64,000 nt of DNA from Streptomyces spororaveus (GCF_016755875.1 NZ_BNED01000005.1:5470001-5534000); one strand, 5' to 3'. Positions 55,297-64,000 are shown, numbered from the stretch's first letter. Program-made: numbers and translations. The notes: a model not told the origin generated them from the letters alone.

Positions 55297-57093
55297 TCAG
55301 CGCGTCAGCCCGTGGCCCAGCGGGTAGCGGCCCGGGACCGGCACGGGGAGCCGGCCGGCGGGCCGCAGCGCCCCGGTGAGCACCCGGGCCGCCGCCCGCA
55401 TCTCCACGTCCGTCCAGGAGTACGTCGCCAGCTCCGCCGCACAGGCCGGCAGCCGGGCCGGGTCGTACGGGTTGCGGACCGCCAGCGTGACGACCGGGAC
55501 GCCGGACGCGATCAGGTCCGCCACCAGCGTGCGCTGCGGACTCTCGCCCTCCGGGACGTTGTACGTGCACACCAGCACCGCCGCGTGACCCGGCGCGGCG
55601 GCCACGGCGCGGGCGGGCGGCACCGCCGTGGCCCGGCAGCCCAGGGCGGTCAGCTCCCGGGCCAGTACGGCCGTAGGGGGCCCGGTGGTACCCGTGGGGG
55701 AGGCCGGGTCGGCCCCGGTGACCAGCAGACGTGGCCCGGCCGTCGCATCGAACGGCACCAGCCCGCGGGGATCGGCCAGCAGGGTCGTCGTGGCGCCCGC
55801 GATCGCGTCGGCGGCGTCGAGATGCTCCTGCGCGCCCACCACGGCGTCCACGTCCCGGCCCGTGGTGTACGCCTCGTCGAACAGCCCCCGGCGGGTCTTC
55901 AGTTCCAGGATCCGCAGTACCGATTCCTCGATGCGCGCCTCCGTCAGCTCGCCCGACTCGACGGCCGCCCTCACGCTGCGCTGCGCGAGCGCCAGGTCCG
56001 GCGCGTTCAGCAACTGGTCGCAGCCGGCCAGCAGGGCCAGGACCGGCACGCGGTCGTCCCCGTACTTCTGGCGGACCCCGGCCATGTCCAGGGCGTCGGT
56101 GACCACCACACCCGTGAAGCCGAGGCGTTCGCGCAGCAGCCCGGTGACGATCGGCCGGGAGAGGGTCGCCGGGTCCCCCGAGGGATCGAGCGCGGGGAAG
56201 ACGATGTGCGCCGTCATGATGGCGTCCACGCCCGCCTCCACCGCGGCCCGGAACGGCGGCTCGTCCAGCTCCTCCCAGGCGGCCCGGGTGTGCCGCATCA
56301 CCGGCAGCCCGACATGGCTGTCGGTCTCGGTGTCCCCGTGGCCGGGGAAGTGCTTGGCGGTGGCCGCGACCCCGGCCCCCTGGTAGCCGCGGACCTGGGC
56401 GGCCACCAGCTCCGCCACGGCCCGCGGGTCCGAGCCGAAGGACCGTACGCCGATCACCGGATTGGCCGGGTTGACGTTCACGTCGGCCACCGGCGCGTAG
56501 TCCTGCCGGATCCCCAGGGCGGCCAGTTCGGAGCCCGCGATGCGGGCCGCCCGCCGGGCGTGGGCGGTGGAGCCGGCCGCACCGAGGGCCATCGCCCCCG
56601 GGAGCAGGGTCGCGGGCTTGCCGATCCGGGCGACGGCGCCGTGCTCCTGGTCGGTGGAGAGCAGCAGGGGGATCCGGGCACCGGTGGTGAGGGCGGCCTG
56701 CTGGAGACCGACCGAGAGCGCGGCGATCTGCTGAGGGGCTCGGGTGTTGTGGGCCCAGGCGAAGTAGATGATCCCGCCGAGGTGGTGGCGGGAGACCACC
56801 TCGGCGGCGGTGCGCACCCCGAACGCCGCCAGGTTCTGCTCGGCGTCCGCCGGATCGGGGTCGGTCGCCGAATGCCCGTAGGCCCGTGAGACGAAGAGCT
56901 GCCCGATCTTCTCGTCGAGGCTCATCCGGTCCAGGAGGGCGCGCAGCGCGCCCCGGCCGGGACGGCGCCCGGGGGGCCGTGCGTCGTCGGGGACGTGGTG
57001 GGGGTCCACCGCGGCGGAAGCCGCCCCGGCGGCCGTGACGGCGACCATGGCGGCCGCGGCGAGCAGATTCCGGCGCGAGGCGTGGTACGACAC
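55297..57093 (-). CDS. nagZ: GH3 beta-N-acetylglucosaminidase (NagZ-like), exported
   Basis: 598 residues from GTG 57093. An N-terminal RRNLLAAAAMVAVTAAG segment looks like a twin-arginine or Sec signal. GH3 domain with LLSTDQEHGAVAR, the NagZ-specific AKHFPGHGDTETDSH (His/Asp of the acid/base loop) and VVTDALDM (nucleophile Asp). A C-terminal GH3-C-type domain follows. Acts on peptidoglycan or chitin fragments. Export differs from cytoplasmic NagZ of Gram-negatives and is inference from the N-terminus. Confidence 0.85.
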   Translation of the reverse strand: MSYHASRRNLLAAAAMVAVTAAGAASAAVDPHHVPDDARPPGRRPGRGALRALLDRMSLDEKIGQLFVSRAYGHSATDPDPADAEQNLAAFGVRTAAEVVSRHHLGGIIYFAWAHNTRAPQQIAALSVGLQQAALTTGARIPLLLSTDQEHGAVARIGKPATLLPGAMALGAAGSTAHARRAARIAGSELAALGIRQDYAPVADVNVNPANPVIGVRSFGSDPRAVAELVAAQVRGYQGAGVAATAKHFPGHGDTETDSHVGLPVMRHTRAAWEELDEPPFRAAVEAGVDAIMTAHIVFPALDPSGDPATLSRPIVTGLLRERLGFTGVVVTDALDMAGVRQKYGDDRVPVLALLAGCDQLLNAPDLALAQRSVRAAVESGELTEARIEESVLRILELKTRRGLFDEAYTTGRDVDAVVGAQEHLDAADAIAGATTTLLADPRGLVPFDATAGPRLLVTGADPASPTGTTGPPTAVLARELTALGCRATAVPPARAVAAAPGHAAVLVCTYNVPEGESPQRTLVADLIASGVPVVTLAVRNPYDPARLPACAAELATYSWTDVEMRAAARVLTGALRPAGRLPVPVPGRYPLGHGLTR

Positions 57094-57161
57094 GCGCCGG
57101 ACCCTACCGGTGCTGTTCGCGCCGGGCCGGGCGTGTCGCTGCGTGTCGCCCCTCCGGGGGC

Positions 57162-58157
57162 CTAGGCGTCCGCCCCGGCCAGGTCTTCCGCCCGGGCCTG
57201 CCCGCGGAAGGCCGCGGGCGGCAGGCCGTAGGCCTCGCGGAACGCCCGGCTGAACGCGGACGCGTGCCGGAAGCCCCGCCGAGCGCCGATGACGTGCACG
57301 GGCACCTCCTGGTGCAGCGGGTCCGCCAGGTCCTGGCGTGCCCCCGCGAGCCGCCGGCCCTGAAGGAAGGCCGCGACCGTGACCCCGTCCCCCTCCTGCT
57401 GGAACACCCGGTGGAGATAGCTGACGGAGATGTGGTGGGCGGCGGCGATCGCGGGGACGTCCAGCAGCGGATCGTCGGCGTTGTCCCGGATGAAGGCCTT
57501 CACGCGGAGCGCCAGGGCGCGCCGGTGCGTCTCCGGGGTCAAGGACCGGTCCGCTTCGAGGACGCCGGCGAAGAGCGAGGCGACGAGATCGGCCAGTACG
57601 CCGCTCAGGCGCGGGCCCTCGGCCGGCCGGTAGGACCGGCTGTCCTTGGTCACCTGGCCGAGGAAGGTGGCCAGCAGGGCCCCCATTCCCTCCCGGGCCG
57701 AGATGCGCCTTCCGATGACCCGGCCGGCGGTGTGCGGGGGCAGCGGCAGCAGCGCCTTGGGGACCTCGACCCCGATGATCTCGACGGAATGCGGGCCGGA
57801 ACTGATCTCGAACGGCCGCGACGTGTCACTGGTGTGGATGTCGAACACACCGTGCACCACGGTGTCCTTGCCCAGCGTCACCGCTCCCGCCCCGCGTTTG
57901 ATCAGCGAGAGGTGGAACGCCTCGGGGTCCGACCTCGCTATCAGCTTCGGTGTGCGCTTGAAGGTCAGGGGACGGCATTCCATCGGATAGACCGCGATCC
58001 CGCCGAGCGAGAGGACGCGCTGGTTCACCCAGAAGTCGGCGGCGTACTCACTGCGCATCTCCATGGGCGCATGCGTCTCCGACATCAGAGCCCGCCAGCT
58101 CTCGAAACGGTCGGCGGGCGCTAGTTCCGCGCTGCGGAACGTTCTCTCGGGCAGCAT
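57162..58157 (-). CDS. AraC-family transcriptional regulator
   Basis: 331 residues from ATG 58157. N-terminal AraC-binding-like domain (type 2) with ADRFESWRALMS and FHLSLIKRGAG, then the C-terminal two-helix AraC domain (VPAIAAAHHISVSYLHRVF; FSRAFREAYGLPPAAFR). No obvious target neighbour; the GH3 gene lies downstream on the same strand. Confidence 0.85.
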   Translation of the reverse strand: MLPERTFRSAELAPADRFESWRALMSETHAPMEMRSEYAADFWVNQRVLSLGGIAVYPMECRPLTFKRTPKLIARSDPEAFHLSLIKRGAGAVTLGKDTVVHGVFDIHTSDTSRPFEISSGPHSVEIIGVEVPKALLPLPPHTAGRVIGRRISAREGMGALLATFLGQVTKDSRSYRPAEGPRLSGVLADLVASLFAGVLEADRSLTPETHRRALALRVKAFIRDNADDPLLDVPAIAAAHHISVSYLHRVFQQEGDGVTVAAFLQGRRLAGARQDLADPLHQEVPVHVIGARRGFRHASAFSRAFREAYGLPPAAFRGQARAEDLAGADA

Positions 58158-58359
58158 GATCACGGGTTTACACCGGCCGTCGCGGCCCGCGCAACAAGTG
58201 CCGGCCCCGGGGCGCGGGCGGCGGGGCGACTCTCCGTCAAGACACTGTGCACGCCAGGCCAATGCGCGGTGCTCCGGGGCTTGGCAGAGTGGGCGCCGAA
58301 GGGTCGGTGAGGGGCCGGGAAACCGGAGCCCCCGCCGACGACCGGGGGCCTCTCGCGGG

Positions 58360-58422
58360 CCCGGCACTGAGCTGACGCCGCCCGAGGACGGGGGTTTCGG
58401 GCGGCGTCAGCTCAGTGCCGGG
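58360..58422. terminator. Long perfect hairpin (26-bp stem) after the LysR gene
   Basis: Arms 58360-58385 and 58397-58422 (starting CCCGGCACTGAGCTGACGCC) are perfectly complementary, with an 11-base loop. It begins 8 bases beyond the LysR stop and lies 203 bases upstream of the AraC gene start. Serves as a terminator by position; the length is unusual. Confidence 0.75.
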
Positions 58423-58429
58423 ACACCCC

Positions 58430-59323
58430 CTAAGCCCAGTGCTCCTGGAGGCTCCGCACGGCCTCGGTGATCGCGGGACGCCGGGCGGCCCCGGTCCGCC
58501 ACAGGGCGTACAACCGGCGTACGGGGCCCGGCTCCAGCGGCACGGCCACGGCCCCCGGCGGCAGCGCGCCGGTGCCCAGCCGTGGTACGACGGCCACCCC
58601 GAGCCCGGCCGCCACCAGGGCGACGATGGTGTGGTTCTCCTCGGCGACATGCGCGATGTCGGGCTCGAACCCGGCGGTGCGCAGGGTGCGTACCAGCCAG
58701 TCGTGGCAGACCCGGCCGGGCGGCTGGCAGACCCAGCGCTCGCCTCCGAGGTCGGAGCGCCGGATGGCCCGGCGCGTGGTGAAGGGATGCCCGGCCGGCA
58801 CGACCAGGTCGCAGAGGTCGTCCCCGATCACCGCCTGCTCGATGCCCTCGGGCGCGGGCAGCGGGGCGATGTCCCAGTCGTGGGCCACCGCCAGGTCGGT
58901 GACGCCCCGGGCCACCAGCTCCACGGACAGGTGCGGGTCCACCTCCGTGAGCCGGACGTCCAGCGCCGGATGCCGGCGGGCCAGATCGGCCAGTACCTGC
59001 GGTAGCAGCCCGCGCGCCGCCGAGGCGAAGGCAGCCACCGTCAGCAGCCCGCCGGGCTGCCCGCGCCGCTCCTCCAGGGTGGTCTCGGTGCGCTCCACGA
59101 TCGCGAGCAACTCCTGGGCGGCTTCGGCCAGATGGCGAGCCTCCTCAGTGAGCGCGACCCCGCGCCCGCGCCGCTCCAGCAGGGTGGTGCGGGTCTCCCG
59201 TTCCAGCTTGGAGATCTGCTGGGAGACCGCCGAGGGGGTGTAGCCGAGGGCGGCCGCCGCGCCGGCGACCGAGCCGTGGACGGAGACGGCGTGCAGGGCG
59301 CGCAGCCGGGCGAGATCGAGCAT
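58430..59323 (-). CDS. LysR-family transcriptional regulator
   Basis: 297 residues. N-terminal winged helix (HGSVAGAAAALGYTPSAVSQQISKLE) and LysR substrate-binding domain. Divergent from the EamA exporter at 59424, its probable target. ATG 59323. Confidence 0.9.
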   Translation of the reverse strand: MLDLARLRALHAVSVHGSVAGAAAALGYTPSAVSQQISKLERETRTTLLERRGRGVALTEEARHLAEAAQELLAIVERTETTLEERRGQPGGLLTVAAFASAARGLLPQVLADLARRHPALDVRLTEVDPHLSVELVARGVTDLAVAHDWDIAPLPAPEGIEQAVIGDDLCDLVVPAGHPFTTRRAIRRSDLGGERWVCQPPGRVCHDWLVRTLRTAGFEPDIAHVAEENHTIVALVAAGLGVAVVPRLGTGALPPGAVAVPLEPGPVRRLYALWRTGAARRPAITEAVRSLQEHWA

Positions 59324-59423
59324 GTCTCCATGGTGGCACCGCGGGTATGCGTAAGCAACGCTTCATCCATCCCGGAAGACATCCGAGCTGGTGCTACATG
59401 GTCCGGTGGTCGATGCTCACAGC

Positions 59424-60404
59424 ATGCGCCCCGTTCACACCGCCCTCGCCGTGCTCGTCGCAGCCGTCTGGGGCTTCAACTTCGTGGTCATCGAGATCGG
59501 CCTCGACCACTTCCCGCCCCTGCTCCTGTCCGCCCTGCGCTTCCTCGTCGCCGCCCTGCCCGCCGTGTTCTTCGTCGGGCGGCCCAAGGCCGCCTGGAAG
59601 TGGATCATCGGTGTCGGGATCGCCCTCGGCGTCGCCAAGTTCGGCCTGCTCTTCACCGGCATGGACGCCGGCATGCCGGCCGGGCTGTCCTCGCTGGTCC
59701 TCCAGATCCAGTCCGTCTTCACCGCCGTCCTGGCCGCCGTCGTACTGCGCGAGCGGCCCGGCCGGGTCCGGGTGCTGGGGATGGCCGTCGCGCTCGCCGG
59801 GATCGCGGTCGCCGCGGTGGACGGCGGAACCTCGGGGCCGGTGCTCGGCTTCACGCTGGTCGTGGCGGCCGCCGCCTGCTGGGGCGTGTCCAACGTCCTG
59901 ACCCGCAAGGCCGCCCCGCCCGACGCCCTGAACTTCATGGTGTGGGTGTGCACGGTCCCGGTCCTGCCGCTGCTCGCGCTCTCGCTCCTGCTGGAGGGGC
60001 CCGAGCGGGACCTGGCCGCGCTGCGGGCCCTGGACTGGTCCGGGGCCGCCGTCATCGGCTACGTGGCCTGGGTGTCCACCGTCTTCGGCTTCGCCGCCTG
60101 GAGCTACCTGCTGCGCCGCTACCCGGCCTCCGCGGTGGCCCCGTTCTCGCTGCTGGTCCCGGTCTTCGGGATGTCCTCCGCGGCCCTGGTCCTCGGGGAG
60201 TCCGTCTCGGGGCTGCGCTGGCTGGCGGCCGTACTGCTGGTGGGCGGGGTGGCGCTCACCTCGCTGGCCCCCGCGCGCGCCGTGAACCGTACGGGGGTCG
60301 GTTCGGGCGTCAGCGCGGGGAGCCCTCCCGCAGCGGCAGCCGCCAGTCCTGTCCCGTCAGGCTCACCCCGTACGAGCGGTGCGGCCGCTCCGCGATCAGG
60401 GTGA
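59424..60404 (+). CDS. EamA/DMT-type transporter
   Basis: 326 residues with about ten membrane segments in two EamA repeats (VWGFNFVVIEIGLDHFPPLL, later AACWGVSNVLTRKAAPPDAL). ATG 59424 begins at the first segment. The last about 30 residues are Ala/Pro/Ser-rich and overlap the convergent GNAT gene by 95 bases. Exports small metabolites such as amino acids or drugs by family. Confidence 0.88.
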   Translation: MRPVHTALAVLVAAVWGFNFVVIEIGLDHFPPLLLSALRFLVAALPAVFFVGRPKAAWKWIIGVGIALGVAKFGLLFTGMDAGMPAGLSSLVLQIQSVFTAVLAAVVLRERPGRVRVLGMAVALAGIAVAAVDGGTSGPVLGFTLVVAAAACWGVSNVLTRKAAPPDALNFMVWVCTVPVLPLLALSLLLEGPERDLAALRALDWSGAAVIGYVAWVSTVFGFAAWSYLLRRYPASAVAPFSLLVPVFGMSSAALVLGESVSGLRWLAAVLLVGGVALTSLAPARAVNRTGVGSGVSAGSPPAAAAASPVPSGSPRTSGAAAPRSG

Positions 60405-60819
60405 ACCCGGCCTTCAGGTAGAGCGCGCGGGCGTCGGCCAGGACGTCGTTGGTCCACAGCACCAGCTCGCGGTAGCCGACCGAGCGGGCGAAGGCCACGA
60501 CGGTGTCGACCAGCAGGGTGCCGACGCCGTGGCCGCGGCCCTGCGGGTCGACCAGGAGCAGCCGCAGCCGGGCGGTGCCGGGCGCGCCCTCCTCCCGTAC
60601 GCACATCACCGAGCCGACGGGCCGGCCGTCCAGCTCGGCGATCCACACGCGTTCGAGGTGGGGGTCGTGGTCCTGGGCGAAGTCCGCGACGATCCGGGCG
60701 ACCAGGCCCTCGAAGTCGCTGTTCCAGCCGTACTCGGCGGCGTACAGCGCGCCGTGGCGCTGCACGATCCAGCCCAGGTCCCCCGGTTCCGGGTCGCGCA
60801 GCCGCACGCTCTCAGCCAT
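60310..60819 (-). CDS. GNAT-family N-acetyltransferase
   Basis: 169 residues; acetyl-CoA motif LLLVDPQGRGHGVGTLLVD and a late ALYLKAGFTLI. Related, as I remember, to MarR-fused acetyltransferases but without the MarR part. Substrate unknown. Its 3' end overlaps the EamA coding sequence on the other strand. Confidence 0.88.
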   Translation of the reverse strand: MAESVRLRDPEPGDLGWIVQRHGALYAAEYGWNSDFEGLVARIVADFAQDHDPHLERVWIAELDGRPVGSVMCVREEGAPGTARLRLLLVDPQGRGHGVGTLLVDTVVAFARSVGYRELVLWTNDVLADARALYLKAGFTLIAERPHRSYGVSLTGQDWRLPLREGSPR

Positions 60820-60878
60820 GGGGCAACTCTAGGGGGAGGCTGTGGTGCGGGGGCCCCGAAGTGGCCATTTCCCGCCGT

Positions 60879-61430
60879 CTACTTCTTGCCACCGCCGAGG
60901 ATCTCGCCGAGCAGGTCGCCGAGGCCGCCGCCCGCGGCGGGGGCCGCCCCGGGAGCGCCGGGGGCGCCCGCGGAGGGCGCGCCGGCCGACCGGCCGCCCG
61001 GGGCCCTGCCGGAGGCGCGCCTGGCGAGGACCGCCAGGATGACCGGGATCAGCATCTCGATGACCCGGCTGATCGTGGCCGCGGGGATGCCGGTCCGCTT
61101 CGAGACGGCGGCGGCCACTGGCTTGCTCACCTTGGCCAGCACCCCGGCCATCATTCCGCCGCTGAGCAGGCCGCCGAGGCCGCCGAAGGTGGCGACGCCC
61201 TCCAGCGGCGGCTCGGCCTCGGCCACCTCGGCGAGGGCCTGGCGCGCCTCCGCGCCGTCGGCGTCGTCCGCGTCGACCCGCTGGGTGAGGTCGCCGGCCA
61301 TGACGCCGAGCGTCTCCGCGACGGTCTCCCGGGCGCCGGAGGTGTCCGTGCCGAGCAGGCCCGCGATCTCGGTCAGCCGGTCGTCGCCCAGTTCGCCCAG
61401 CACGTCGTCCTGGAATGAAGATTCGCTCAT
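60879..61430 (-). CDS. DUF937-domain protein
   Basis: 183 residues. The DUF937 pattern is visible: a helical N-terminus with LLGTDTSGARETVAETLGVMAGDL, a Gly-rich middle (TFGGLGGLLSGGMMAGVLAKVS), SKRTGIPAATISRVIEMLIPVILAVLA, and a low-complexity Gly/Ala/Pro tail ending DLLGEILGGGKK. YidB-like; function unknown. Confidence 0.8.
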   Translation of the reverse strand: MSESSFQDDVLGELGDDRLTEIAGLLGTDTSGARETVAETLGVMAGDLTQRVDADDADGAEARQALAEVAEAEPPLEGVATFGGLGGLLSGGMMAGVLAKVSKPVAAAVSKRTGIPAATISRVIEMLIPVILAVLARRASGRAPGGRSAGAPSAGAPGAPGAAPAAGGGLGDLLGEILGGGKK

Positions 61431-61612
61431 GCCGGAAACGCTACTTCTGTGCCGATTCACCGGCACCTTGAGTAGGCGTTTGGTAACGGAAACGCAAAGC
61501 TGTGGTTCCGGATGCAACCCTGCGGGCGCATCGCGGGTCGTATGGTGCGTCGGTGCTTCCGGGGAGGGATCTGGGGGGATCGGGAAGTCCGGCACGGGAG
61601 GGGTAACCGTGA

Positions 61613-61643
61613 GGGGGTCCGGCCGAGAGGCGGGACCCCCTTT
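61613..61643 (+). other. Hairpin with T-run in the recD2 leader
   Basis: GGGGGTCC (61613-61620) and GGACCCCC (61633-61640) form an 8-bp stem with a 12-base loop followed by TTT. It ends 53 bases before recD2. Either an intrinsic terminator of a short upstream transcript or an attenuator. The 61431-61612 part holds no credible gene. Confidence 0.5.
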
Positions 61644-61695
61644 GCGTTGTCCACAGGACCGGCGCACTGTCGGCGCCGCCCGGTAGTTTCGGGGC

Positions 61696-63954
61696 ATGGC
61701 AGCAGCAGAGGGGGCGCCGCGGGCGGTGCAACTGGCGGTGGTCGACGGCGTGCTCGAACGCATCACCTACGCCAACGAGGAAAGCGGGTACACGGTCGCC
61801 CGTGTGGACACCGGCCGCGGCAGCGGCGACCTGCTGACGGTGGTCGGCGCGCTGCTGGGCGCGCAGCCCGGCGAGTCCCTGCGCATGGAGGGCCGCTGGG
61901 GCTCCCACCCGCAGTACGGCAAGCAGTTCACCGTGGAGAACTACCGGACCGTGCTCCCGGCGACCATCCAGGGCATCCGCCGCTACCTCGGCTCCGGCCT
62001 GATCAAGGGCATCGGCCCGAAGATCGCCGACCGGATCGTGGAGCACTTCGGCACCGACACCCTCGACGTGATCGAGGCCGAGCCGAAGCGGCTGATCGAG
62101 GTACCCGGGCTCGGCCCCAAGCGGACGAAGCTGATCGGCGCCGCCTGGGAGGAGCAGAAGGCCATCAAGGAGGTGATGGTCTTCCTGCAGGGCGTCGGCG
62201 TCTCCACCTCCATCGCCGTGCGCATCTACAAGAAGTACGCCGACGCCTCCATCTCCGTGGTGAAGAACCAGCCCTACCGGCTCGCCGCCGACGTGTGGGG
62301 CATCGGCTTCCTCACCGCCGACCGCATCGCGCAGGCCGTCGGCATCCCGCACGACAGCCCCGAGCGGGTGAAGGCCGGACTCCAGTACGCCCTGTCCCAG
62401 TCCACCGACCAGGGGCACTGCTTCCTGCCCGAGGACCGGCTCATCGCCGACGGGGTCAAGCTGCTCCAGGTGGACACGGGGCTGGTGATCGACTGCCTGG
62501 CCGAGCTCGCCGCCGACCCGGAAGGGGTCGTACGGGAGCCCGTACCGGATCCGCAGGGCGGGCCCGACCCGCTGACCGCCGTGTACCTGGTGCCCTTCCA
62601 CCGGGCCGAGCTGTCCCTGGTGGGGCAGGTACGCCGGCTGCTGCACGCCGAGGACGACCGGATGCCGGGGTTCCAGGACGTGGACTGGGACAAGGCCCTG
62701 GGCTGGCTCGCCGGGCGGACGGGGGCCACGCTCGCCCCCGAGCAGCGGGACGCGGTCAAGCTGGCGCTGACCCGCCGGGTCGCCGTCCTCACGGGCGGGC
62801 CGGGCTGCGGCAAGTCCTTCACCGTGCGCTCCATCGTGGAGCTGGCCCGGGCGAGGAAGGCCAAGGTGGTGCTGGCCGCGCCCACCGGCCGGGCGGCGAA
62901 GAGGCTGGCCGAGCTCACCGGGGCCGAGGCCTCCACGGTGCACCGGCTGCTGGAGCTCAAGCCGGGCGGGGACGCGGCGTACGACCGGGAGCGGCCGCTG
63001 GACGCGGACCTGGTCGTGGTCGACGAGGCCTCGATGCTGGACCTGCTGCTGGCCAACAAGCTGGTCAAGGCGGTGGCGCCGGGGGCGCACCTGCTGCTGG
63101 TCGGCGATGTGGACCAGCTGCCGTCGGTCGGCGCCGGGGAGGTGCTGCGGGACCTGCTGGCCGAGGGCGGCCCGGTGCCCGCGGTGCGCCTGACCCGGAT
63201 CTTCCGGCAGGCCCAGCAGTCCGGCGTGGTCACCAACGCCCACCGGATCAACACCGGGTTGCCGCCGATCACGGACGGCCTGCCGGACTTCTTCCTCTTC
63301 CCGGAGGAGGACACCGAGGCGGCCGGGGTGCTGGCCGTGGACGTGGCGGCCCGGCGGATTCCGGCCAGATTCGGGCTCGACCCGCGGCGGGACGTCCAGG
63401 TGCTCGCCCCGATGCACCGGGGCCCGGCCGGCGCCGGGAACCTGAACGGGCTGCTCCAGCAGGCGATGACACCGGCCCGGCCGAACCTGCCGGAGAAGAG
63501 GTTCGGCGGCCGGGTCTTCCGGGTGGGCGACAAGGTGACCCAGATCCGGAACAACTACGAGAAGGGCGCCAACGGCGTCTTCAACGGCACGGTCGGCGTG
63601 GTCACCGGCCTGGACGTGGACGAACAGCGCCTGACGGTACGGACGGAGGAGGATGAGGAGATCGTGTACGAGTTCGGTGAGCTCGACGAGCTGGCGCACG
63701 CGTACGCCGTCACCATTCACCGTTCACAGGGGAGTGAATATCCGGCGGTGGTGATCCCCGTCACCACCGGGGCCTGGATGATGCTCCAGCGGAACTTGCT
63801 CTACACGGCGGTCACCAGGGCGAAGAAACTGGTCGTCCTCGTCGGGTCCCGCAAGGCCCTCGGCCAGGCGGTGCGTACCGTTTCCGCAGGCAGGAGGTAC
63901 ACGGCGGTCGCTGCCAGGCTGTCCGGCCGGATACCGGTGGGAAACATCACCTAG
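61696..63954 (+). CDS. recD2: RecD2-type ATP-dependent 5'-3' DNA helicase
   Basis: 752 residues. N-terminal OB-like domain and helix-hairpin-helix repeats (IKGIGPKIADRIVEHFG; EVPGLGPKRTKLIG), which are specific to RecD2 as opposed to RecD of RecBCD. Superfamily 1 helicase motifs follow: I GGPGCGKSFT with Lys373, II VVVDEASMLD, III LLLVGDVDQLPSVG, and the C-terminal VTIHRSQGSEYPAVV (motif V) and LLYTAVTRAKKLVVL (motif VI). Repair of stalled forks by family. ATG 61696. Confidence 0.95.
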   Translation: MAAAEGAPRAVQLAVVDGVLERITYANEESGYTVARVDTGRGSGDLLTVVGALLGAQPGESLRMEGRWGSHPQYGKQFTVENYRTVLPATIQGIRRYLGSGLIKGIGPKIADRIVEHFGTDTLDVIEAEPKRLIEVPGLGPKRTKLIGAAWEEQKAIKEVMVFLQGVGVSTSIAVRIYKKYADASISVVKNQPYRLAADVWGIGFLTADRIAQAVGIPHDSPERVKAGLQYALSQSTDQGHCFLPEDRLIADGVKLLQVDTGLVIDCLAELAADPEGVVREPVPDPQGGPDPLTAVYLVPFHRAELSLVGQVRRLLHAEDDRMPGFQDVDWDKALGWLAGRTGATLAPEQRDAVKLALTRRVAVLTGGPGCGKSFTVRSIVELARARKAKVVLAAPTGRAAKRLAELTGAEASTVHRLLELKPGGDAAYDRERPLDADLVVVDEASMLDLLLANKLVKAVAPGAHLLLVGDVDQLPSVGAGEVLRDLLAEGGPVPAVRLTRIFRQAQQSGVVTNAHRINTGLPPITDGLPDFFLFPEEDTEAAGVLAVDVAARRIPARFGLDPRRDVQVLAPMHRGPAGAGNLNGLLQQAMTPARPNLPEKRFGGRVFRVGDKVTQIRNNYEKGANGVFNGTVGVVTGLDVDEQRLTVRTEEDEEIVYEFGELDELAHAYAVTIHRSQGSEYPAVVIPVTTGAWMMLQRNLLYTAVTRAKKLVVLVGSRKALGQAVRTVSAGRRYTAVAARLSGRIPVGNIT

Positions 63955-64000
63955 ATGATCGATCATTTGGGGTTCCGGCACCGGTGTGGAGGGGGCAGGA

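Noticed and set aside
61512..61643. Small signal recognition particle RNA or known riboswitch
   Set aside because: The conserved GGTCAGGTCCGGAAGGAAGCAG-like core is not present, and no cobalamin, TPP or ydaO motif is seen.

Overview
The window is from a high-GC actinobacterium, almost certainly a Streptomyces. The reasons are third-position GC that throws long shadow ORFs in every frame, frequent GTG starts, an adpA-orn-tRNA(His)-cebR-cebEFG-bglC block, a desferrioxamine desABCD operon with DmdR-type iron boxes, and a DasR-type dre site. No phage, insertion sequence, transposase, integrase or CRISPR array was seen. It reads as ordinary core or near-core chromosome, and gene order agrees with what I remember of other Streptomyces.

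Layout. 0-8 kb: the N-terminus of an XRE-type regulator (runs off the left edge), two conserved proteins, and a + strand run of response regulator, histidine kinase, DUF5993-like peptide and DsbB-like thiol oxidoreductase; then an F420/NADP-type oxidoreductase, two hypotheticals and a TetR gene with two clear 22-bp operators shared with a divergent NmrA-like oxidoreductase. 8.9-14.6 kb: the cello-oligosaccharide uptake cluster bglC-cebG-cebF-cebE (minus) and divergent cebR (plus), with an 18-bp perfect CebR operator between. 14.7-19.2 kb: tRNA-His, orn, adpA, a small membrane protein, a universal stress protein and an AceTr-type transporter. 19.3-23.8 kb: glmS, an unknown 91-aa gene, a 24-bp perfect palindrome next to a dre site, a GH20 lipoprotein hexosaminidase and another lipoprotein. 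24.0-31.3 kb: desferrioxamine biosynthesis (desABCD), a siderophore-interacting reductase and DesE, under two iron boxes.

31.5-38.0 kb: a branched-chain acyl-CoA (leucine-type) degradation operon: carboxyltransferase, biotin carboxylase/BCCP, HMG-CoA lyase and acyl-CoA dehydrogenase, divergent from a TetR gene with paired 16-bp operators. 38-45 kb: conserved proteins, a TesB thioesterase with a second acyl-CoA dehydrogenase, and a PucR regulator. 45.4-48.0 kb: a ureohydrolase plus a ThDP-dependent decarboxylase-like enzyme, which fits two steps of the 2-ketoarginine route. 48.5-52.5 kb: one long gene encoding a fused, asymmetric ABC exporter. 52.5-64 kb: a four-EF-hand protein, secreted proteins (SpaA-like, S37 peptidase, NagZ-like GH3), AraC and LysR regulators, an EamA exporter, a GNAT, a DUF937 protein and RecD2.

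The points most worth a second look are: adpA has no TTA codon, so the usual bldA control of this master regulator is apparently missing; the 24-bp palindrome beside the dre site has no assigned regulator; the ureohydrolase/ThDP-enzyme pair suggests an arginine-catabolic module; a two-component system sits in line with a DUF5993/DsbB pair; and the fused ABC exporter has one degenerate ATP site.
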